From the NCBI RefSeq assembly GCF_900104745.1, contig NZ_LT629732.1, positions 620,001 through 684,000 on the forward strand: 64,000 bases of DNA, written 5' to 3'. Position 1 is the stretch's first letter. Each line of letters starts with the position of its first letter. Shown piece after piece: positions 58,292 through 64,000 of the stretch. The notes beneath the pieces are model-generated. The model saw nothing but the letters and a program-made list of their open reading frames with translations, was not told where the DNA came from and did no database searches. A program made the translations under genes and the position numbers. The DNA comes from Actinopolymorpha singaporensis (GTDB taxonomy: Bacteria; Actinomycetota; Actinomycetes; Propionibacteriales; Actinopolymorphaceae).

Positions 58292-58971
58292 CGGGGTCCT
58301 CCGGTTCGGGTGGCGGTGCCGAGGATGTGCGGGCTGGTGGGCGAGGGCAGCGGCCCGTCGGGAAACCGGAACCGCTCCAGGCGGTTCACGGCGAACCCGG
58401 CCGCCTCGATGCCGGCGAGGGTGTCGCGGGACAGGTGGCAGCCGCCGGCCAGCGCCGGCCACACCGTCGTGTCGAGCACGCGTTGCAGGCCGCGCAGGCC
58501 GCGGCTGTCGGCGCGGACGTGTTCGAGGAAGCGGAGCTGGCCGCCCGGTCGGATCACCCGGTGCAGTTCCGCCAGGGCGGCCCGCTGGTCGGGTACGGAA
58601 CACAGCACCAGCGAGACGACGGCCGCGTCGAAGGCTCCGTCCGCACCCGGTACGTGCTCGGCGCTGCCGTCCACCAGCGCCACCGGCACCGGCGCGCGGG
58701 CAGCGTTGCGGACGGCGTACCTGAGCAGGCTCGGCTCCGGTTCGACCGCGAGCACTCCGGCCACCTCGGCCGGGTAGTGGGCGAAGTTCAGGCCGCTGCC
58801 GGAACCGATCTCGACCACCCGGCCGGTCAGCCCGGCGAGCAGCCGGGCGCGGCGGCCGGACAGTCCGGCCCGGTCCATCGCCGGCGCGAGCCGTGCGTAG
58901 ACCCGGGCGAACAGCGGATGCCGGCCCGGTCGCTCGGTCCGCCGCTGCCACCACTTCGGTCGCGCCCCCAT
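58288..58971 (-). CDS. Class I SAM-dependent methyltransferase (P450 partner)
   Basis: A 227-residue methyltransferase. Motif I VVEIGSGSGLNFAHYP, acidic loop VLAVEPEPSLLRYAV and motif IV FDAAVVSLVLCSVPD are visible, resembling the UbiE/METTL7-like group that methylates small molecules. It starts at ATG and its stop overlaps the P450 start. A role next to the P450 is inferred only from the overlap. Confidence 0.9.
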   Translation of the reverse strand: MGARPKWWQRRTERPGRHPLFARVYARLAPAMDRAGLSGRRARLLAGLTGRVVEIGSGSGLNFAHYPAEVAGVLAVEPEPSLLRYAVRNAARAPVPVALVDGSAEHVPGADGAFDAAVVSLVLCSVPDQRAALAELHRVIRPGGQLRFLEHVRADSRGLRGLQRVLDTTVWPALAGGCHLSRDTLAGIEAAGFAVNRLERFRFPDGPLPSPTSPHILGTATRTGGPR

Positions 58972-59082
58972 CGCTGTCCACTATGGCGCAGTCACCGTCC
59001 GTCGTAACCCCTGCGAGGGATCATGGCCGGCTCCTGCGAGGGAACGTCCGGAAATATCGGGCTGGCGCCGTAACCGCCCGCA

Positions 59083-59088
59083 TAGGAT
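59083..59088 (+). promoter_or_regulatory. -10 element for a leaderless beta-lactamase-like transcript
   Basis: TAGGAT ends 7 nt before the GTG start of the serine-hydrolase gene; no ribosome binding site is seen. -35 unclear. Confidence 0.5.
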
Positions 59089-59095
59089 CCCGATC

Positions 59096-60673
59096 GTGAT
59101 CCGGCGTACCGCAGGCACCCGCGCGGTGTTCGTGTTCGCGGCCCTCGCGATACTCGCGGCGCTGCTCTCGCTCGGCGCGCTCGTCGCCGCCGCCGGGGCC
59201 GCCACCTCCACCGCTGGATCCACAACCGAATCCACGACGTCCCACGTCGCAACGCCCGACTTCGCCGCGATCGACCGGTTCGTGAGGGACGAACTGGCCG
59301 CGCAGGCCATCCCCGGCGCCGCCCTGGTCGTCACCCACGGGCGCGACGTGGTGCACGTCCGCGGCTTCGGGCACACCTCCGCCGGTACGCCGGTCACGCC
59401 GCGCACGCAGTTCCGGCTCGGCTCGGTGAGCAAGTCGTTCACCGCCACGGCCGTCCTGCAACTGGTCGACGCGGGCCGGGTCCGGCTGGACGCCCCGGTC
59501 CGCACGTACCTCCCGAACTTCGCGGTCGACGACCCCCGCGGCGCCCGGATCACCGTCCGCCAGCTCCTCAACCACACCAGCGGCCTGAGCGACCAGGGCT
59601 ACCCCGAGCAGACGCTGCCGGCGCCGCACAGCCTGGCCGAACGGATCACCAGCCTGCACAGCGCGAAGCTGGTCAGCGCGCCGGGCATGCGGTTCCACTA
59701 CTTCAACGCCAACTACGACGTGGCCGCCCGGGTGGTCGAGGTGGTGAGCGGGCAGCCGTTCGCGACCTACCTGCGGGAGAACGTGTTCGGGCCGCTGCGG
59801 ATGAACGACACCCTGCTCGCGTACACCAAGCTGATCCCGTCGAACGCACCGCGCCTGTCCCGCGGATACGCGCTCGCCTTCACCCGCACGGTCCCGCGGC
59901 CCGAACTCGACGGCTTCCTCGGTGGCGACGGCGCGGTGGTGTCCACCGCCGCCGACCTCGGGCACTGGCTGGCGATGCAGAACTCGCGGGGCCGGTACGC
60001 AGGACGGCAGGTCGTGTCCGCACGGAGCCTGGCCACCGAGCACACCCCGCCGACCGGCCTGGACACCACGTACGCCATGGGCTGGACGACCGAGCGGCCC
60101 GAGGGCGGACAGTCCCAGCTCACCCACAACGGCGTCCTGTCGACCTACTACGCCGAGCAGGCGCTGGTCCCCGGCACGGGGTACGGCGTGGCGCTGATGT
60201 TCAACACCTACAACGGACTCGTGCCCTACCACGCGATCACCGAGGGCGTACTCGCCCAGCTCGAGGGGCGAGAGCCGGCGGCGGTCCAGCCCCCGGTGCG
60301 GACGGTGGAGTACGTCCTGGCGGCGCTCACCGTGCTCACCCTGCTGGTCCGCAGCTGGGAGATCCTGCGCGCCCGGGCCTGGGCGCGGCGGCGCCGGACC
60401 CGTCCGCTGTGGCGGTTCGTCCCCGGCGTGGTCTGGCTGGTCGTCCCCACGGTGCTGCTGGCGGGACTGCCCTGGCTGGTGGGCACGTTCGCCGGGCGGG
60501 TGTTCACCCGGGAGCAGCTGTTCTGGTCGATGGTGACCGTGCACCTGTGGCTCGAGGTGGCCGCGGTCACCGGCCTGGCCCTGATCGCGGTTCGCCTTGC
60601 GGCGTTGATCTCTTTCGCCTCTGCCGCCCCTTCTCCCACACCGGAACCATCCCCCACTCCGGAGGCATCATGA
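59096..60673 (+). CDS. Beta-lactamase-family serine hydrolase with C-terminal membrane helices
   Basis: A 525-residue class-C-type serine hydrolase. N-terminal signal helix (VFVFAALAILAALLSLGAL), then the SxxK motif S110-V-S-K113, a Y-x-N motif as YFN in FHYFNANYDVA, and the third motif as HNG in LTHNGVLSTYYA. Two hydrophobic segments follow (YVLAALTVLTLLV and a PTVLLAGLPWLVGTFAG/VHLWLEVAAVTGLALIAV region), so it is membrane-bound with the catalytic domain outside. Such proteins act as D-peptidases or esterases more often than true beta-lactamases. The next gene overlaps its stop (ATGA). Confidence 0.88.
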   Translation: MIRRTAGTRAVFVFAALAILAALLSLGALVAAAGAATSTAGSTTESTTSHVATPDFAAIDRFVRDELAAQAIPGAALVVTHGRDVVHVRGFGHTSAGTPVTPRTQFRLGSVSKSFTATAVLQLVDAGRVRLDAPVRTYLPNFAVDDPRGARITVRQLLNHTSGLSDQGYPEQTLPAPHSLAERITSLHSAKLVSAPGMRFHYFNANYDVAARVVEVVSGQPFATYLRENVFGPLRMNDTLLAYTKLIPSNAPRLSRGYALAFTRTVPRPELDGFLGGDGAVVSTAADLGHWLAMQNSRGRYAGRQVVSARSLATEHTPPTGLDTTYAMGWTTERPEGGQSQLTHNGVLSTYYAEQALVPGTGYGVALMFNTYNGLVPYHAITEGVLAQLEGREPAAVQPPVRTVEYVLAALTVLTLLVRSWEILRARAWARRRRTRPLWRFVPGVVWLVVPTVLLAGLPWLVGTFAGRVFTREQLFWSMVTVHLWLEVAAVTGLALIAVRLAALISFASAAPSPTPEPSPTPEAS

Positions 60674-61305
60674 ACGACGGCGCATGGCAGGCTGACGCGG
60701 TGACAACGACCGCCGAGAGGCTCCTCGTCCGACCCGCACGCGCGGAGGACGACGCCGCCCTGCTCGCCGTGGACGGCGCTTCCTGGAGCTCGACGTCCGG
60801 TTTCCCTTCCCTGCAAGGCGAAACCCGGACATCGTTCTTCGACGACCACAACACGCCCGACCTGCACCTGGTGGCGGAGTCGGACAGCTCGGTCGCCGGA
60901 TACGTCCGGATCACCACGATGGTGCCGTTTCCGGAGGGTGCGCACGTCCTGGGGATCTACGGGTTCGCGGTCGTGCCGGCCGCCCGCGGGCAGGGAGTGG
61001 GTTCCGCGCTCCTGGTCGCTGCGCAGGAGTACGCCCGCCGGCGCGGTGCGCGCAAGCTCAGCTTGCGGGTGTTCGGCACCAACACGACCGCGCGGCGGCT
61101 GTACGAACGGCACGGGTTCGTGGTCGAGGGCGTCCTGCGGGCGGCGTTCCTGATCGACGGCGAGTACGTCGACGACGTGTGGATGTCGAAGTTCCTCGTA
61201 CCCGTCGAGGCCGACACCGCCGGGACCGCAGACACCACCGAGACCACCGAGACCGGGCCGGCCGCGCCCGGTGTCACACCGGCGAAGGCCCGTTCGTCCT
61301 CCTGA
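60670..61305 (+). CDS. GNAT N-acetyltransferase
   Basis: A 211-residue acetyltransferase with the acetyl-CoA loop AARGQGVGSALLVAAQEYAR and the C-terminal block NTTARRLYERHGFVVEGVLR, typical of RimI/PhnO-like proteins. The ATG has GGAGG 5 nt upstream and overlaps the preceding stop. The last about 30 residues (DTAGTADTTETTETG) are low-complexity. The 3' end contains the promoter of the next gene, the ECF41 sigma factor. Substrate unknown. Confidence 0.9.
   Translation: MNDGAWQADAVTTTAERLLVRPARAEDDAALLAVDGASWSSTSGFPSLQGETRTSFFDDHNTPDLHLVAESDSSVAGYVRITTMVPFPEGAHVLGIYGFAVVPAARGQGVGSALLVAAQEYARRRGARKLSLRVFGTNTTARRLYERHGFVVEGVLRAAFLIDGEYVDDVWMSKFLVPVEADTAGTADTTETTETGPAAPGVTPAKARSSS
61272..61298 (+). 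promoter_or_regulatory. ECF41-type autoregulatory promoter
   Basis: TGTCACA (61272-61278), exactly 16 nt, then CGTC (61295-61298). This matches the published ECF41 promoter consensus (TGTCACA-N16-CGTC) without a mismatch and ends 8 nt before the sigma-factor start. It lies inside the 3' end of the GNAT gene, so the sigma factor can transcribe itself independently of that operon. Confidence 0.85.
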
Positions 61306-61306
61306 C

Positions 61307-62209
61307 GTGGAGTACGACACGTCCCTGCCGGCCGAGGATCTCGCCGCGGAGTTCACTGCCCTGCGGCCGCGCCTGCTCGGCGTCGCGTACAGCCTGCTCG
61401 GCAGCCTGGACGAGGCCGAGGACGTGGTGCAGGAGGCCTGGCTGCGGCTGACCCGCACCGGCCTCGAGGGCACCGACGAGATCCGGGACCTCACCGGCTG
61501 GCTCGTGGTCACCGTGTCCCGGCTGGGCGTGGACGCACTTCGTTCCGCCCGCAGGCGCCGGGAGGAGTACGTCGGGCCGTGGCTGCCGGAGCCGGTGGTG
61601 ACCCCGGAGCCGCCGGCGGCCGCGGACCCGGCGGACCGGGTGACCCTGGACGAGTCGATGAGCCTGGCCATGCTGGTCGTCCTGGAGTCGCTGAGTCCGG
61701 CCGAGCGCACGGCGTTCGTGCTGCACGACGTGTTCGGCCTCGAGTTCACCGAGGTGGCCCGGGCCGTCGGGCGTACACCGGCCGCCTGCCGGCAACTCGC
61801 CGCCCGGGCCAGGAAGCACGTGGCGAGCCGCGCGCCGAGGTTCGAGGTGGACGCGAGGGCGCACCGCAGCGTGGTGGCCGCCTTCGCCCGCGCCTGCGAG
61901 GGCATGGACCTGGCGGCACTCGTCGAACTGCTCGACCCCGACGTCGTCCTGCGTACCGACGGCGGCGGCAGGGTGCTCGCGGCCCGGCGGCCGGTCGCCG
62001 GCGCCGAGAAGGTGGCCCGCTTCCTGGTCCGTACGGCTCGCAGTCTCGGCCCGGCGCAGCATCGGCACACGCTGGTCAACGGCCGGCCGGGCCTGCTGCG
62101 CTCTCGCGCCGGCCGGCTGGACAGCGTCGTCGGCCTGACGGTCGCCGGCGGCCGGATCACCGAGCTCCACATCGTCCGCAATCCCGAGAAGCTGAGGAGC
62201 GTCACGTGA
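61307..62209 (+). CDS. ECF41-group RNA polymerase sigma factor
   Basis: A 300-residue extracytoplasmic-function sigma factor of group 41. Region 2 (LRPRLLGVAYSLLGSLDEAE, DVVQEAWLRL) and region 4 (LSPAERTAFVLHDVFGLEFT, EVARAVGRTPAACRQLAARA) are joined by the ECF41 linker with WLPEP. The fused C-terminal SnoaL-like domain has the DGGG motif (RTDGGGRVLA) and the NPxKL ending (RNPEKLRSV), both reported as ECF41 signatures; this domain controls sigma activity in place of an anti-sigma factor. GTG start lies just behind its own promoter. The stop overlaps the partner gene. Confidence 0.95.
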   Translation: MEYDTSLPAEDLAAEFTALRPRLLGVAYSLLGSLDEAEDVVQEAWLRLTRTGLEGTDEIRDLTGWLVVTVSRLGVDALRSARRRREEYVGPWLPEPVVTPEPPAAADPADRVTLDESMSLAMLVVLESLSPAERTAFVLHDVFGLEFTEVARAVGRTPAACRQLAARARKHVASRAPRFEVDARAHRSVVAAFARACEGMDLAALVELLDPDVVLRTDGGGRVLAARRPVAGAEKVARFLVRTARSLGPAQHRHTLVNGRPGLLRSRAGRLDSVVGLTVAGGRITELHIVRNPEKLRSVT

Positions 62210-62691
62210 AGCGCCGCATCGACATCATGGAGCACTCCGGCGAGGCCGTCCGCGCCATGCGCCAGGTGGCGAAGTACGTCCACGAAAGCGGGTTGCCGCC
62301 GGCCGTCTTCGAGCTGGTCAAGATCCGGTCCAGCCAGATCAACGGCTGCAGCTTCTGCCTGGACATGCACATGCGACAGGCGAAGGCGGCCGGCGAGACC
62401 GACGAACGGCTGTGGTCGGTGGGCACCTGGCGGCACGCGCCGTACTTCACCGACGCCGAACGCGCGGCGCTCGCGCTGACCGAGGAGGCCACCCGGCTCG
62501 CCGACCGCGGGGAGACCGTGCCCGACTCCGTGTGGGACGAGGCGACCCGCCACTTCGGCGAGCCCGAACTCGCCGGGCTGATCTTCGCGATCGCCCACAG
62601 CAACGCCTGGAACCGGATCATGGCGATCACCCGGACACCCGCCGGGGCAGCACTGCGTGCCGCTGCCGCGAACCCGCTGTCCAGCGGCTGA
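62206..62691 (+). CDS. Carboxymuconolactone-decarboxylase/AhpD-like protein
   Basis: A 161-residue AhpD-fold protein with the redox CxxC of NGCSFCLDMH (Cys48, Cys51, His55) and ALTEEATRLADRGETVPDSVW. In ECF41 loci a carboxymuconolactone decarboxylase, oxidoreductase or epimerase gene usually follows the sigma gene and is its main target, which fits here: its GTG overlaps the sigma stop (GTGA). Probably a peroxidase-like or thiol-redox activity; substrate unknown. Confidence 0.94.
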   Translation: MKRRIDIMEHSGEAVRAMRQVAKYVHESGLPPAVFELVKIRSSQINGCSFCLDMHMRQAKAAGETDERLWSVGTWRHAPYFTDAERAALALTEEATRLADRGETVPDSVWDEATRHFGEPELAGLIFAIAHSNAWNRIMAITRTPAGAALRAAAANPLSSG

Positions 62692-62797
62692 CATCGGGGG
62701 CTGACTGTTCTGCGGTAGGGCCCGCGACGTGCGATCATCGGACCCCTCGTCGGCGTCGCGGGCCCCGCGCCCGCCCCGGAACAGGGAGCACAGGCAC

Positions 62798-62995
62798 ATG
62801 AAGATCGTCGGGGTCATCGTCGCCATCTGGCTGCTCATCGGCGTCGTCGCCGTTGCCCAGCGGGGCTACTTCGCCGGGTCCGACCAGAGCTGCGCCAAGG
62901 CCGGCACCATCGCGGTGACCGTGGTCGCCGGTCCGCTCAACTACGTGGGCGCCAACCCCAAGGTGAAGTGCGAGCTGCCGCAGCCTTCCTCCTAG
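62798..62995 (+). CDS. Small single-pass membrane protein
   Basis: A 65-residue protein: MKIVGVIVAIWLLIGVVAVA as a transmembrane or signal segment, then a short tail with two cysteines (SDQSCAKAG and KVKCELPQ) and a second hydrophobic stretch (TIAVTVVAGPLNYVG). GGGAG lies 10 nt before the ATG. I do not recognise a function; the compact composition suggests a real conserved gene. Stand-alone between the CMD and GntR genes. Confidence 0.65.
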   Translation: MKIVGVIVAIWLLIGVVAVAQRGYFAGSDQSCAKAGTIAVTVVAGPLNYVGANPKVKCELPQPSS

Positions 62996-63053
62996 GGTGT
63001 GTCCTGCAGGCGACGGCCCTGCGGGCGAACCAGCGGGCAGGGAGGCGATCGGC

Positions 63054-63782
63054 GTGGCGGACACGGAGGCCGGCGGCGGCACGGTCGCCAAGTACGCAGC
63101 GGTCCGCGCGCACCTGCTCGAACTGATCCGCGACCGGCTCGAACCGCACCAGCGGCTGCCCACCGAGCGCCAGTTGTGCGCCGACCTCGGGGTGAGCCGG
63201 TTGACCGTGCGCCGAGCCGTCGAACAACTCGTCGGCGAGGGCGTGGTCTACCGCATCCAGGGTTCGGGCACCTACGTCGCCGAGCCCGCCATCCGCAAGC
63301 GTGAGCTCCTGTCCTCGTTCAGCGACGACATGCGTACCCGCGGGCTCGCGCCGGGGGCGAAGCTGCTGCGCGCCGAGCAGACCGTTGCCGGCGCCCGGGA
63401 GGGCTGGCGCCTCGGGGTGAGCCCCGGCGAGCCACTCGTCCACCTTGTCCGGCTCCGGCTGGCCAACTCGGTGCCGATGTGCCTGGAGGACGTCTGGCTG
63501 GTGGCCGGGCTCGTCCCGGACCTGCTGGACTCACCGGTGGAGGGTTCGCTGTACGAGACGCTGCTCAGCCGCTACCGCATCGCCCTGGACCGGGCCGAGC
63601 AGGAGGTACGCGCCACCATCGTGGACCGCGAGCAGGCCGCGCTGCTGGAGGTGCCCGCGCTGACCCCCGCCCTGCTGGTGGAACGCGTCACCTACGACGT
63701 ACGCGGGCGCGCGGTCGAGTTCGCCCGGTCGCTGTACCGCGGCGACCGGTACAGCCTGGAGCAGACCCTCCGCCGCCAGTAG
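63054..63782 (+). CDS. GntR-family regulator with UTRA domain
   Basis: A 242-residue regulator: a GntR winged helix (YAAVRAHLLELIRDRLEPHQ, LPTERQLCADLGVSRLTVRR, GEGVVYRIQGSGTYVAEP), then a UTRA ligand-binding domain (SFSDDMRTRGLAPGAKLL, HLVRLRLANSVPMCLEDVWL, ending EFARSLYRGDRY). UTRA members such as NagR bind amino-sugar phosphates. The convergent neighbour ends like an N-acetylglucosamine-kinase-type ATPase, which fits control of amino-sugar use. GTG start with GGGAGG upstream. Its stop lies in a 15-bp tandem repeat. Confidence 0.92.
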   Translation: MADTEAGGGTVAKYAAVRAHLLELIRDRLEPHQRLPTERQLCADLGVSRLTVRRAVEQLVGEGVVYRIQGSGTYVAEPAIRKRELLSSFSDDMRTRGLAPGAKLLRAEQTVAGAREGWRLGVSPGEPLVHLVRLRLANSVPMCLEDVWLVAGLVPDLLDSPVEGSLYETLLSRYRIALDRAEQEVRATIVDREQAALLEVPALTPALLVERVTYDVRGRAVEFARSLYRGDRYSLEQTLRRQ

Positions 63783-63827
63783 CCCCGCCGCCAGTAGCCC
63801 TGCCGCCGGTAGCCCCGCCGCCGGTAG
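63768..63827. repeat. Four 15-bp tandem repeats containing the gntR stop codon
   Basis: Units CTCCGCCGCCAGTAG, CCCCGCCGCCAGTAG, CCCTGCCGCCGGTAG and CCCCGCCGCCGGTAG run without a gap. The first encodes the last residues LRRQ plus the stop; the next three repeat the in-frame TAG every 15 nt. Confidence 0.92.
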
Positions 63828-63852
63828 CCCGCCCGACGCTTCGCCGGGTAGG

Positions 63853-64000
63853 TCACGCGTCCTCGGCCAGCAGGACCGCACCGTCCAGGCCGTCACCGGC
63901 GGGGTCGACCACATGGGCCCGCGGGATCTCCGTCTCCACCCGGCGACGCCACGGTTCCCGTACCAGATCCGCCACACCCATGAGCCCGCCCGCCCACGAC
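63853..64000 (-). CDS. C-terminal end of a BadF/BcrA-type or N-acetylglucosamine-kinase-like ATPase (partial)
   Basis: Only about 48 C-terminal residues are in the window. They read MGVADLVREPWRRRVETEIP then VVDPAGDGLDGAVLLAEDA and stop, resembling the end of BadF/BadG/BcrA-type ATPases, a group that includes N-acetylglucosamine kinases (a PxGD-LDGA-LL ending). The start lies beyond the right edge. A kinase of this kind would match the convergent UTRA-type GntR gene. Call rests on a short segment. Confidence 0.55.
   Translation of the reverse strand, partial: SWAGGLMGVADLVREPWRRRVETEIPRAHVVDPAGDGLDGAVLLAEDA

Noticed and set aside
60226-62838. 870-residue minus-strand open frame across the hydrolase-GNAT-sigma genes
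   Set aside because: The plus strand carries four recognised proteins with overlapping starts; the minus frame shows no domain.

Overview
All calls come from reading the sequence alone; no database search was run. The window is very GC-rich and densely coded, with many GTG starts, strong GGAGG-type ribosome binding sites, and several apparently leaderless starts (a TANNNT hexamer 6-7 nt before the start codon). Mycothiol synthase, an 11-nt direct-repeat PHO box, a MutT1-type Nudix/phosphatase fusion beside ppk, ECF41 sigma and DUF1707/DUF202 proteins all point to an actinomycete. A Propionibacteriales-like soil actinobacterium (Kribbella or Actinopolymorpha relatives) is a guess. I see no phage, insertion sequence or CRISPR array; the region looks chromosomal.

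Layout. 1-7.4 kb: partial flavin monooxygenase, secreted 5'-nucleotidase-like metallophosphatase, mshD, ppk1, mutT1, VOC protein. 7.4-13.3 kb: phosphate block, with pstSCAB behind a PHO box and a convergent pitA plus DUF47 partner. Together with ppk1 and the nucleotidase, about 12 kb is devoted to phosphate capture and storage. 13.4-20.1 kb: two DUF202 membrane proteins, pepC, formaldehyde dehydrogenase, carboxylesterase, a phosphotransferase. 20.1-23.9 kb: histidine kinase, response regulator and ABC exporter in one run. 24-35 kb: zinc dehydrogenase, ACT-GNAT acetyltransferase, hydrolase, menB, a fused secDF, a quinone-oxidoreductase-like protein, an SDR, an aldose epimerase. 35.4-39 kb: a sliding-clamp paralogue, then a TetR/MFS efflux pair with three operator-like sites. 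39-46.5 kb: PP2C phosphatase, a truncated Nudix gene, a methyltransferase, DUF1707 protein, FAD oxidoreductase, a large catalase and DUF3224.

46.6-56.1 kb is the most striking block, a compact selenocysteine module. It runs tRNA-Sec (anticodon UCA), selA, selB, then a formate dehydrogenase alpha subunit whose frame is broken by one UGA codon at the canonical Sec position, followed at once by a SECIS-like hairpin. The iron-sulfur beta subunit, an NrfD-type membrane subunit and a P-loop-deficient kinase-like protein follow with overlapping starts. The locus therefore carries the decoding tRNA, tRNA-charging enzyme, dedicated elongation factor and selenoprotein target side by side; only selD is not seen. 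The formaldehyde dehydrogenase at 15.9 kb makes formate, so the cell could oxidise formaldehyde to CO2 and feed electrons to quinone (menB indicates menaquinone).

56-64 kb: a glycerol-facilitator-type aquaporin, a methyltransferase-P450 pair, a beta-lactamase-like protein, a GNAT, an ECF41 sigma factor with its expected autoregulatory promoter and a carboxymuconolactone-decarboxylase partner, a small membrane protein, a GntR regulator and the end of a sugar-kinase-like gene.

A pattern crossing loci: four genes (nucleotidase, second DUF202, pepC, gntR) have short tandem repeats of 11 or 15 bp that start at, and contain, their stop codon, and at least seven other genes carry in-frame tandem repeats at one end. 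This is noted as a possible undescribed feature of the genome.
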